This document shows positions 12,429-23,200 of a DNA stretch of 64,000 nucleotides, in pieces. Source of the stretch: Sweltsa coloradensis (lineage: Eukaryota; Arthropoda; Insecta; Plecoptera; Chloroperlidae); assembly GCA_024449915.1 (NCBI GenBank), contig JAMZAV010002205.1:186001-250000 (forward strand). Direction: 5' to 3'. A program made the translations under genes and the position numbers. Below the pieces are notes generated by a model, which did not search any database, had not been told where the DNA came from, and saw only the letters and a program-made list of their open reading frames with translations. Each line of letters starts with the position of its first letter. Positions within the stretch are counted from its first letter, which is position 1.

Positions 12429-14561
12429 ATAGCTGATCATGTAATAGAGAAGACAGTTATAAATTTGTCAGACACCCAGTTGAGTACTCCTGCTAAATTA
12501 GCTTTAGCAAAAGGTTTAAACTATGCCATTGCGCCAAGGAATCTACCAGTGGAATCGATAATGGTTGGAGTGGAGGCTGCAATATTTCGGATGCCTTCAG
12601 AGATTGCAGAAGAAATACGACAGGATGTATCGAAGATCCTTCGAGGAAATAGCAAGAAAGTACCTAAGAATAACTTACCAGATGTTGAACGTCGAGAACT
12701 TATGAAGTTACGTGCAAATAAGGAAATCGTGATTCTCAAAGCAGACAAGGGTAATGCTACGGTTGTGATGAATTCTGCAGATTACAGAGATAAAATGAAT
12801 GACATGCTCAACACTGCATCATACATTAAACTGAATACGGATCCCACAAAACGCTTTGAAAGGAAACTTGGTGAGCTTCTCAGGGCAGCTCCGATGGATG
12901 ATACCCTTGTAAAACAGCTCCTGCCCCATGAGTCAACGGCTCCGGAATTGTATGGGTTACCAAAACATCACAAGGTCAAGCCACAAGAAATAGGTGAGTC
13001 AACAACAACAACAAAGTGGATCATACCTATGAGGCCCATTGTTAGTGCCATTGGGTCTCCGGGTCATGAGATAGCTAGATGCATGTCAAAACTCTTACAG
13101 CCCCAAGTAACTGAATCCAAGTCATATGTTAAAAACTCACGTCATTTCTTAGATATGATTATTCCTCTCAAAATTGAGGAATGTGATATAATGGTGAGTT
13201 TCGATGTCGTCTCCCTCTTTACAAATGTCCCAGTAAAACGGACGATGGAAATATTAAAAGAAAGAGCCAAAAAGTACTTATTACCAACTTCAATTAGAGA
13301 TCTCATAGAAGGCTGCACCGATTGTAACTATTTCCATTTTAGTGGGGACTATTACCAACAGACAGAAGGTTTAGCAATGGGTTCCCCACTATCTCCAGTA
13401 CTAGCAAATATTTTCATGGATGATTTTGAGACCAAATTGCTAAAACGAGTACTTCTCAAACCAAAGTGTTGGCTACGTTATATAGATGATATTTATTGCA
13501 TTTGGCAACATGGAAGAGAAGCTCTTGATCTATTTCTAGAAGAAATGAATTCTCAAGACCAAAGCATTACGTTCACTATGGAAATAGAAGCAGACAATCA
13601 GCTAGCTTTCTTGGACGTGATGGTTAAGAGGGGCGAGGATGGTAAGGTAGCACACACGGTGTACAGAAAGCCAACCCATACAGACCGTTACTTACATGCC
13701 GATTCTCACCACCACCCGAAACAGAAAATGGCAGTTTTAAATTCCCTCACCATCAGGTCGAAACGTCTAACAGATGAAAACCACATTCACGGGGAACTAA
13801 AGGTTTTGGAAAATGCATTCCTCCAGAATGGATATTCACCAAAAACCATTAAACAAGCATTTTCTAGGAAAGCCAAGATGAGGGAAGAAATGGAAGACTC
13901 AGCTGAAACAGTGGCTATAGCAGTGCTGCCATTTGTTCACAAGACCACCGACAGAATAAGTAGGTTACTGAGAAAAAAGAACATCAAGACGAGTTTCTGT
14001 ACAGATAGGAAAATAAGCTCTTTCATTCGACCCGTTAAGGATTCTAATAAATTTGACAGTCGTGGAATTTACAAGGTACCATGTGAATGTGGAGATGTGT
14101 ACATTGGAGAGACCGGGAGAAAAATATCAACCAGATTAAAGGAGCATGAACGACACATACGACTGGGTTTAGCAGCAAAGGCAATCCGAGATGATAGAGG
14201 AGTAAATGATTTGCAAAGACATCAACGCCTGTCTGCTGTAGCTGATCACGCTTTAGAATTGGATCATAAAATTCAATTTGATCAAACGTCAGTTTTGTTC
14301 AAGGTTGATTCAGCAGTGCCACGAGTAGTTAGGGAGGCAATAGAAATAAAAAAACATCCCAACAACTTCAACAGGGATCACTGTTTTGTCCTCAGCCATG
14401 CATGGGATCCTGTTCTAAAGTCAGTCACTAAACGAGAAACAATACAGTGTAAAGAAATCAACCCTATTGAGGAAGTTATCATAGATCCAGTCCAAGGGAT
14501 TGTGCCGGTTCAAGAGGAAGATGTCTGGGGTGGAAGACTACGAAATAGGAAAGTTGTCTAG
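12429..14561 (+). CDS. Penelope-like reverse transcriptase with C-terminal GIY-YIG endonuclease (5'-truncated)
   Basis: Encodes the enzyme that copies element RNA and nicks DNA. Counting from codon 12465, motifs in order are: PELYGLPKHHK near residue 163; the RPIVSAIGSPGHEIAR block; FDVVSLFTNVP (catalytic Asp) near 245; EGLAMGSPLSPVLANIF; YIDD (catalytic Asp pair) near 339; a YRKPTHTDRYLH block near 400; and the endonuclease signature GIYKVPC then VYIGETGR near 534-550. It ends at TAG 14559-14561. The frame has no ATG at its start: codon 12465 is TTG, and coding-like sequence continues upstream in frame to the junction with the inverted repeat at 12427. The N-terminus has therefore been lost and an original start codon is missing. 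RT and endonuclease core motifs look intact. Confidence 0.92.
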   Translation: MADHVIEKTVINLSDTQLSTPAKLALAKGLNYAIAPRNLPVESIMVGVEAAIFRMPSEIAEEIRQDVSKILRGNSKKVPKNNLPDVERRELMKLRANKEIVILKADKGNATVVMNSADYRDKMNDMLNTASYIKLNTDPTKRFERKLGELLRAAPMDDTLVKQLLPHESTAPELYGLPKHHKVKPQEIGESTTTTKWIIPMRPIVSAIGSPGHEIARCMSKLLQPQVTESKSYVKNSRHFLDMIIPLKIEECDIMVSFDVVSLFTNVPVKRTMEILKERAKKYLLPTSIRDLIEGCTDCNYFHFSGDYYQQTEGLAMGSPLSPVLANIFMDDFETKLLKRVLLKPKCWLRYIDDIYCIWQHGREALDLFLEEMNSQDQSITFTMEIEADNQLAFLDVMVKRGEDGKVAHTVYRKPTHTDRYLHADSHHHPKQKMAVLNSLTIRSKRLTDENHIHGELKVLENAFLQNGYSPKTIKQAFSRKAKMREEMEDSAETVAIAVLPFVHKTTDRISRLLRKKNIKTSFCTDRKISSFIRPVKDSNKFDSRGIYKVPCECGDVYIGETGRKISTRLKEHERHIRLGLAAKAIRDDRGVNDLQRHQRLSAVADHALELDHKIQFDQTSVLFKVDSAVPRVVREAIEIKKHPNNFNRDHCFVLSHAWDPVLKSVTKRETIQCKEINPIEEVIIDPVQGIVPVQEEDVWGGRLRNRKVV

Positions 14562-14791
14562 CAAATGATAATCTGACAGTGAATTTAGGAAGCTTATTTA
14601 GGTTAACCAATCAAAAACTTTAATAATAACAATAGAAAAAAAACAATAACAAGAAACAAGAGGAATTTCACAAACTTCATATCATAATTTTCATGTCCTG
14701 AAGAAGAAGATAACATGGTCTTCGAAACGTCGACAGAAAGATATCACTACCGCCGCTACGAAACAACCCGATAAATAAAAAAAATGTCATC
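14065..14791 (+). repeat. Downstream pseudo-LTR arm of the Penelope-like element
   Basis: Partner of the inverted arm at 11699-12426. It starts inside the GIY-YIG coding region at the GIYK codons and runs past the stop codon through the 3' untranslated region, ending ...AAATGTCATC. The 33 bases after it are found only on this side. Confidence 0.9.
14694..14735 (+). ncRNA. Hammerhead-ribozyme-like core in the downstream pseudo-LTR
   Basis: TGTC (stem I) is followed by CTGAAGA (fits CUGANGA), a GAAGA...TCTTC hairpin (stem II, with one extra A), GAAA, C-G, T, C (minimal stem III and cleavage site), then GACA, which pairs with TGTC. Hammerheads with a very short stem III are known from Penelope-like elements. 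Activity is not shown by sequence alone. The extra A before stem II departs from the strict consensus. Confidence 0.6.
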
Positions 14792-14838
14792 AACGGGTAG
14801 CGAGACATTTAAAAGTTTTATTTTTACTACTATAGATG

Positions 14839-17584
14839 TTTCTGCGGTATTTATTTTAGTTTTATTTAACGTATTACCCTCTCCAAAACAATACCGTACC
14901 GTACCGGGCTATACTGCATGACAGAATGGGTGTTGTCTCAGCGTTCTCCTGATTCCACTAAGAAACTGTAATTTTGTGTGGTTTTAATGTTGACATGGGT
15001 CTTCCGCCTTAACACAGCAGAAGCTCATGTCCCCTACATCAAACCCAGCAGAAGCTCATGTCCCCTACATCAAACCCATTTGAACGCTAATTGTTAATTG
15101 ATAATCAATTAATACAGTATTTTATATTCCAAATTCAGTTTGTTAAATTAAATTCTCGTTTGTAACAGGCGATAGTCCAGTAGATCACCAACGAGTTCAC
15201 CCAGTATAGTCGCCAAAAGAAGCCAAAAGTACGTTAACAGGTCGTTTTGTGTCAAAATACTACCTCTTAGTAACATTTACAAGACAGCCAAGAGTATACA
15301 AAATGGTTTCCAAAAATATGCCAAAAGGTTGCCACTAGGTCGCCAAATGGTTGCCAAAAGTTGACCAAATTAAAGTCTCATGTCATAAAACTTGATATGC
15401 AATTGTATTTTCTGCTCTTTAGCTTGTTTTGGTCATTGCTATTGCTACATTGAAAGATATACATGTATTTTATATTCTATTCTATACAACACTATTAAGT
15501 TTAGCGTTCAACATTCATTCACAGACACTAGCAACTACAAGTAAGATTTCTATAACTAGAAACATTATTACCGGGCCGGTACTGTATTGTCCTGAATAAT
15601 ATGAGCCTACCCTTTTTTTCATTATTTTAATTCTCAAAAGTCCCTTACCAGCTTATATATGCATGCTTATGCATATTATGTTTTTTCACATTTCATCAAG
15701 AAAAGTTAGGGTGTCGGCTTATATTCAGATTCGGCCTATATTCGGCACAATACATGAGATAGCAGAAGGAACAAGGAATACAATACTATACAGTATACAG
15801 TACTCCTTCTAGAACACCTTAAGTTTATGTTAAACTAAGCTAAAAGTTTTATGGCGATCACAAGGCTAGATAGTAGATAGCGGAACTTTATGGAAACAAT
15901 GGAGCCACTTTTATGTCATAACAAGCTTGTGTATTGTTGTAAATCATGTACTTCAGAGGATAGGTACGTTACGTACGTATTTTAAGTTAAAATCCCAGCT
16001 CTTAGAATCGTGGTTGCGTAATAATCGCCCCCGCAAGAGACAAGGGGAACAACTATCGAGTCAAAGGAAGTACAGGCGATCTTGGACCACAACAATGCGA
16101 TGTAACTACCAGCTGCCAAGAATTAGTGTTTTCTAGAATCTGAGTTGGTTCAAGAACAATTTGAGCAGTTTCATTCATCTTTCCTCTATTTTTTTAAGTA
16201 TTATAGATATCCCCACCCCACCCATCAATTCAGTCACAGTTTCTTTTCGACCTTAATGTCCGTTCATAGGATTCCTAAACGGCAGGCTTCAGTCTTTTAG
16301 GGTCCAGTCCAATAACATCTCATCAATCAGTCATGGAAGCAATAAAGAGCATTTTAAATTGTCTACACTCATACTCATAAAACTAAGTTCTCGTCAGGGT
16401 CTCAAACATCCAGTAACTTTGGAAGAAGTCTATTGATGTTGAGCATTGAACATTTTCTATCTCAATGTAAATAGCATATAAAAATACAAGAGAGCCAAGC
16501 TCTCAAACTATCCGTACACAGTACAGAATAGTGTATACATACGTGTTCATATAAGTGAGAGCGTACAAATGTGCCCAACTAAATGGTAAATAAAAGTGGC
16601 ATCATTCTGCCTTCACACCGGGTAGTAGTGTGTACATCACATACGCAGTAACAGAAATATAAAAGCTTTTAGTTTACTATAGACGTACCAGCACCACCGT
16701 GGCCCACGCCATTACATGCAAAGCCCCTCGGGCCGAGCTCATTCTGTTTTAGTTCTGTCCGGACATACGGGCGCCGTATGACAAGTTCTAGTCGTCAGCC
16801 GTGAGAAACACGTCTACCCAATAATCTTGAGGTCGTGGGTAAGATGTAAAATTTCCAGAAATTTTTGTTTGGGAAAATTTCCGGGGTGAAAAAATTGAAT
16901 GGTAACTTTGGGCTCAGGACTCTCTATAATTTTTTTAAGAAATTTTTTGAAGGAAATATATATTTTTTTTTATTGAGGATTTGCAGATAATATGGGATAG
17001 CCCTGGCCTCTTGAGATACAAAGTTACTACTAAATTTATAATAATTTTTTTAAGTACTATGTCATATAAAATGCAGAAATTTTCTGATTTTGTTATTAAC
17101 AGACATTTTAAACAAATTGTACTGTGCACTAACTTATGCACAATAATCCGGAAATTTTCAGTTTTGAGAAATATTTCTGATTTACATCCCTAGATGTGAC
17201 CTACATATCTCTCTGTCGATCACTTGCAGTGTGCTCGTGTAGGCTCAATCACCTACATTCAAACTGACTTGACTCTAGTTTTGTCCAGGCCTTCTGTGGT
17301 GTTGGTACATCTGTAGGATTTATGCTACGTCACCAGCAGGTGGTACATAAGGATGAAAGAAGCCAACAGCTTACTAAACCAATCCTAATAATAGAAATAA
17401 AATTAAGAATCAAAGCCATCTTAGTTGTCGACAGCTAAGATACTACCTAGTAGCTATACATTCGCTGAGCGGTCTACACTACACGAGCAATGTCAAGTGT
17501 TCAGTTGTGTTGTTTCAGGAAGCTTTTCCAAGACTATGTAAATTAGCCTTTTAATAATATTAATTTAATTATGATATAAAATCC
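14839..17584. other. Intergenic stretch with small repeats
   Basis: No gene recognised. It contains two perfect tandem copies of a 31-bp unit (15015-15076, CAGCAGAAGCTCATGTCCCC core) and the MITE at 15584-15753. Open frames are short and motif-free. Confidence 0.4.
15584..15753. mobile_element. Short palindromic MITE (family also at 42737-42897)
   Basis: The left end TGTATTGTCCTGAATA and the right end GGCCTATATTCGGCACAATA are imperfect inverted repeats. A second copy at 42737-42897 has the same order of internal blocks (CATTATTT, AAGTCCCTTAC, GCATATTATG, GGCTTATATTCAG). Confidence 0.65.
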
Positions 17585-17672
17585 GGATATTCAAGCCTTG
17601 ACCGGGACTCGAACCCAGGTCTACTGTGGGACAGGCAGACGCTTCAACAACTTGGCCACACGGTCACCGGGT
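17585..17672 (-). repeat. tRNA-like SINE head
   Basis: On the minus strand, CGTGTGGCCAAGTTGTTGAA (A-box-like) is followed by GGGTTCGAGTCCCGG (B-box-like), spaced as in a tRNA with a long variable region. No matching acceptor stem or clean anticodon arm was found, so this is a SINE or tRNA relic, not a working gene. Confidence 0.55.
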
Positions 17673-19483
17673 TGTAGTATTATTTTATTTATTTCATTAA
17701 TTATATATCTACATGATTGTGTCTATTGTTTTTCCAACCTGTCAACTCTTCTCGAATCTAGTTACAATGGCTCCTAGTCTAAGTCATCCTCCCCTTCACA
17801 ATTGATCAAAAACATAACTTTTAAATTAATTCACTCGAGTTTTAACAAACAAGATCTCTGGTACGTATTACATTCAATATCTCATCACCGGAATGCCAGC
17901 AGGTCGTGAGCACCGGGGCCACTGAATAATACATACTGCGCTAGCACCAAGGCAGCCAAACAAGACATTCCACAAGACTGGGCCACAAACAAACTTGCTA
18001 GCTAATAACAATAACTCTAGGATTGGTGACAAGATCACCGGCATGAACAGACAACATAAAACACAGCCTGAACGGTTGGACTCGACAACACATCTTCACC
18101 TGCACTTGATGACAGCAGCTAATTTAAGTTGTTACCTGTTGACACAATGCCAATGACTCGAGCCCCGCATTTTTCGTAAGTGGCGGTATAATAGCTTTTA
18201 CAACAAAATTGGGAGAAATTTGTTTTTTATACCGAAATTGAGATAAAATTGTTTTTTATATCGAAATTAATGATTTTCAAGTACAAAAAATACAAATATA
18301 TCTGTATTATTCACTGAAAACTCTATTTATTGTCAATACAAATGGTGAAATTACGCGTAATGGCACCTTGTCCAAAGCATTTGTACTGCAACTCAAAAAA
18401 TATAAATTTCACCGTATTGAATTAGAAAATTAACGTTATTAAATTTGCATTTTTAACCGACACACACTGCATCAATATTGTAAGTCCGCTCCTAACGCTG
18501 TATTAAAGTAAAGTATTGCTTTTAAGATTTAATATTTTACCAAAATTGGTACTTTATTTACCGAAATATGCATATTTTTGTCCATTTTTAACACGAAATT
18601 AGGAATTTAATTCAACAAAATTCATAAGTTTTATTTACCATTTAATCTTGCCCCTACCAATGACCTATAGTGTTGGGTTAGGATAACACATATTTACTTG
18701 CTGACAAATTTGATATACAACAATAAAAAAGTAACATGGATAATGAAACGCGAGACGTTTTGAGTGGCCGATCCAAGACTTTGATTACTACATTAAAATC
18801 TTATTATTACTGGTTGAGGTGATAAGAGCGGTTATCTGTGAATGAATGATGTGTGAAGTAACCTTGCTGATGATGACAACTTGCACACAGAATTTACTTC
18901 TTGTTTGACAATTGAGACTACCACAGGTTTGGTTGTTGTGAGTTTTTCTTCTTTAGTGTGTAGCTAGCTGATACTTACTAGCCTCCACGAGTCCCAGATG
19001 GCCAAAACATGTTGTGGCTTGAGATACAACTTTAAATTAGCTGCAGTCATCATTGGCTTCTAAAATATGACCCAGTCCCATCAGTCTGTTTTGTTCTCTG
19101 TTTTCATTTCTTTCTCAACCACCTTGTGAACATTACCGGTACTATAGTGGAATGTTAGCATCTATAAACTGTATTGCGTGTTTGTTAACTGTTAATACTG
19201 TACTTAATATAATGAGTGTGTGGGAAGATTTGTACCTAAGGTACCGCAAGAAAACCCGCCTAGCACAACGCGATCTAGTGCACCCCGCTGAGCACCCAAG
19301 GAAGTGAAATAGTGGCCACCTTATCTATTCAAGGCAGTCTACCTCCAATAAGAGCCGTGGAAAACAATGATTCATCACATACTAAATTGGAATAACCCAG
19401 GAATAGCTTGTGATTGGCACATTAACTCTTTCTCAGTCTAAAAATACCTGTCATGTAATATAGATAATACACCCTATAGCTAA
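17673..19483. other. 3' flank of TMEM104
   Basis: This lies downstream of the minus-strand TMEM104 stop at 19484 and probably holds its 3'UTR. No AATAAA was seen on the minus strand within the first few hundred bases. One candidate lies near 18551-18556, which would imply a 3'UTR of about 0.9 kb; this is uncertain. Confidence 0.35.
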
Positions 19484-20259
19484 TCAAAGAGCATAATTAT
19501 AGACATTATTAATCGATACCAATACTATGCACCCTACGGCCCACACTATTACAAAGATCGCCCACGCCCGATGCCGGAACGGAGATGAAAAGTTGTTTCT
19601 CACGTCAGGGTTGATGTATTTCTCCGTTTCTCTACGAGCTCCGAGGACTAGGAACGCCGGAATGAAATACTGGATGGACGTTCCCGCGTACGATCCGGTG
19701 ACCCCCACCAGAATCTTAAGGTCTTTGGTGATGTACGCGATTATAGTGGGGGGAATGATCGCGAGGAACGGGAACAACAGCCGTCGTACGGGCCACGGGT
19801 ATTCCCGACCCTCCGTCAGACACAGCACGGCGAGGTTGTTGCGCAGCGTGATCGCGATGATGGGGTAGCTGGTGCTGAGCGTGAACACGGGGAAGAGAGC
19901 GAGGACGTACGCGACCACGGTCATCGCGACCCCCCGATGTCCGGCGCAGTCCGCGCCACCGCTCGGGCTGAAGTTCAACGTGTAGAGATCGAACACGTGC
20001 GCGAAGGCGAACGATCCTGTCATCGCGAGCAGGACGTAGAACGCCGCGATGAGGACGTAGTCCAACGCCAGGAGCAGCGTCAGCCGCGACTTGTCGGCAA
20101 TGGGAGAGACGAGAGACGGGAGAGAGTGGTGACACATGAAGGAGTAGATGCACGCGCCAAAGAGACCGGGAACGCCGGAAATGTCTGCGATGGGGGGAGT
20201 GCCCTTTGCGCCGTCTGTTGCCAACATGTGGATGGCATAGGCTATCATGAAGGTGAAGG
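19484..20259 (-). CDS. TMEM104: TMEM104 last coding exon
   Basis: Acceptor TCTCTCTTGCAG. 257 codons plus the stop TGA at 19486-19484. Holds most of the C-terminal half, with about six hydrophobic segments: GLFGACIYSFMCHHSLPSLV, DYVLIAAFYVLL, ALFPVFTLSTSYPIIAITLR, LLFPFLAIIPPTIIAY, then YAGTSIQYFIPAFLVLGARR and a final helix AIFVIVWAVGCIVLVSI. Noticeably GC-rich compared with the AT-rich flanks, as expected for host coding sequence. Confidence 0.95.
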
Positions 20260-23200
20260 CTGCAAGAGAGAACCGTTTCAAACCACTAATAATCCAGCAA
20301 CTGTCTCATATTTACAAGATATTGCTACAAACAATAGCCATAGCACTGTTCTTATTTTACACTAGAGGTACCCAATACAGTATTTTCATTTATATCTCAA
20401 CTCAAACCTTTATCAGTCACACTGGATTCAGTTCTATTTCTTTAATTTTTATCAACCTCACACAAGTCGCCACAAAACATGTTGCTTTGAGAAAAATTAC
20501 TTTACGTCGTGCAATTCTGTTTCTGAATATAAAAATAGCTCATCTATTCTACTTTTGGATATATAAGTAGTATTACTATTTGGACTACTGTTGGAATCTA
20601 ATCCTTAAATTCCAATGATTTGACTAGCCTCTTGGCTTCTACTTAGGCCTACCACTGATCATTGATCAATACATTTGGATAACGACATTACCATGAAAAG
20701 ATTCACTACCATATTATATTGTATGCACCTCGAGCCCTCTCACAAGCTAGTTATCAGCCGAGTGGGGTCCCTTTCATCCCTGACGGGACTTACAAGTCCC
20801 TCAGTTTATTGTGGTATAGCATTAACATGGATAGGTTAATAAATAATAATAGCACTATAAGCCTGACAAGACGTTTGAGTCCCACTGCTCCTGAGCACAT
20901 AGAGCTATTACACGTTCACACAGGATATTTGTTTTATTTATTTAACATAATTTTTAAACTCTTTTGGTGTAAGTAATTTAAAATAGTGGAATTTTGGAAA
21001 TATTATATAAAAATAAAATAAAAAAATAATGTTGCCGTTTTTTTATCAGATTTTCAATTTTATTTATTTTTACTATCACCTTAGCATACCATTAATACAC
21101 ACATTGATTTGCCATAAAATACTATTTAAAATCAAAATTATGGGGAAAAAAAATTCTAATTGTTTCCCCCCTTTTCGGATTTTTTTTAATCTTATCCCAC
21201 ATTGACATTTTAGCACCCACCGAATTTTTTTTCTCCCCCCTTCCTCCACCCCCTCCCCATCCCCCCCCCATAGTGTTTTGTTAAATTTTTGGAAATCTTA
21301 AAAAATAGGCCCAAGTTTAGTATTTTATTTCCCTAGATGGAAATTTTTGGCAGATTCCACTCACTAACAGCGCCGCAGGCGATTTTTTGAAAATACGTGT
21401 TTTTGACGTGGTTTTAAGTGTTTTAGAATATGTTACGGGTTAGTGTTGTCTGAACCAAATGCGACGACTTTTCTCAGAAGTTCGGCATTTTTAACAACAC
21501 TGGTAATTTGATCGGCAATTATGTCCGATGTTTCTCCGGGCAAGTCTGTGAACTCCAGAAGTTTTACACTCACACCTTTTAGCGGCTGAAAATATTTCAC
21601 CATTACAGGCACAAGTTTTTTATCGTTATGATTAGACGTGTCAGTTGAAACAGACACAAAATGGGAGTTTTTTAAATCACATTTAAGTTCATCCATAGCA
21701 GCAGGGGCCAGAACATTGCACGCTATTGCTTCCGTTTTGGTTCGAGCACAATTCAATTTCTTCTCGTATAGTTTTTTAATTAATTGCGATGTGCAATCTG
21801 TGGATCGAAAACTATGGTTGTGAGCCACAGTGTGGTACGCATGCACGCCCTCTTTTGCCGCTAATATAAGTTCTTCCTTACCGGCAGTTTTGGTATTGAA
21901 GAAAGACGTCATTTTGCTACTTGCAGCGGCGGCGTTGAGTGACTTTTGGTGTTTTTTACTTTTCATATGCTCGTTAATGTCTGATTAGCCACCGTGCGCG
22001 ATGGAAAATGATGACTCATTGAGTACAGCAGATGTCCGATTCGTCATTTGGTCACAATTGTTTAATGCACGGAAAGTCATTCGGAAAGTCGATAAAATCC
22101 GGTACTTAATCAGCTATTATCGGAATTCCGGGACATTTCAGTGCTTTTCAAAAAGTCTTCGGGACGCCGGGACAGAGGGTAAAAAAACGGGACTGTCCCG
22201 GCTAATCCGGGACGTATGGTCACCTTACTATTCAGTGTCAGATGACTATATAAAACCTATTTCATACCGATCCTTACGTATGCAGCAAAAACCTGGACAA
22301 TGGCCCGAGAGGAGAGTCAGATGCAGGCGGCAGAGATGAGATTCCTGAGGAGCACAGTGGACAAGACGAGAAGGGATAGAATAAGAAACACGGACATTAG
22401 AGAAATGCTAGGTGTAGAAAAGTTAAGTGACAGAATAGGAAGGACAAGGTTGAGATGGTATGGTCATATGAAACAAATGGGGGAAAATAGGATGCCCAAG
22501 AAAATGTAGATTGAAGAAGGAAGAAGAAGATGGGGTAGACCAAGGAAGAGATAGAAGGACATCATAGCAAAATACTTGGAGTGAAGAGGAGAGAACTGGA
22601 AAGATGTGGAAGAGATATGATTGTGGGAGGATAGAAAGAAGTGGAAAAAATTTGTTGCTAAACCCAAGCTGACCCTGCCAGAAGCAGGAAATGGCAATGG
22701 ATATGATGATAGGCATTCTTTCAACATTAAGACCGTTGGATGAGCTCAATCCAATCAGGTATTGCTGCAGAACGCATGGGTTTATTCAAAATCACATTCA
22801 AGCTCTATCGTTTGTCCTATCGGTTTGCGGTTTTTACCAGTATGTCAAGTTTGAATGCGTTGTTACCGCTGTCAAGACACATTTTTGAAATATCGCTTAC
22901 TTTTAAAAATATCTTACCGTAAGTATGCCCCCAGTGACATAAGTGGGTGTCATTTCCCAAGCCTGTGTAGGAGACAAATATTTGAAATATTGAAAAGTGT
23001 CTTGACAGCGGTATCCGCAAACCCCTTGTTAACAACCTCCCAAAATTTCAAATTTTTCGGATGAAAACTGTGGTCAGAATGTGAAATTGACTATATGTAA
23101 AATTCACTGTTTTCGGCGGCGCGTTTTGTTGCCAGTAAAAATCTCGAGCGACAGACTCGTGTGGCTGGTAGGCGGCCAGCGGAGTGGGGATGTGTGTCGG

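Larger units (their letters stand above)
11689..14838 (+). mobile_element. Penelope-like retroelement with inverted upstream pseudo-LTR
   Basis: A 14-bp duplication TACTACTATAGATG flanks the insertion (11689-11702 and 14825-14838). Inside, the 3' part of the element (14065-14791) is repeated in inverted orientation at 11699-12426 with near identity. Between them lies a long reverse transcriptase-GIY-YIG frame. A 33-bp extension (14792-14824) follows the downstream repeat. Penelope-like elements are known for inverted or tandem pseudo-LTRs, target duplications of this size and a short extra tail, so the architecture fits well. The two arms are almost identical and the 2.1-kb frame has no stop, which suggests a fairly recent insertion. 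Confidence 0.92.

Noticed and set aside
19527..20365. Plus-strand frames of 113 and 142 codons and a second minus-strand frame of 145 codons
   Set aside because: Shadows of the TMEM104 last exon; Arg-rich composition, no motif.
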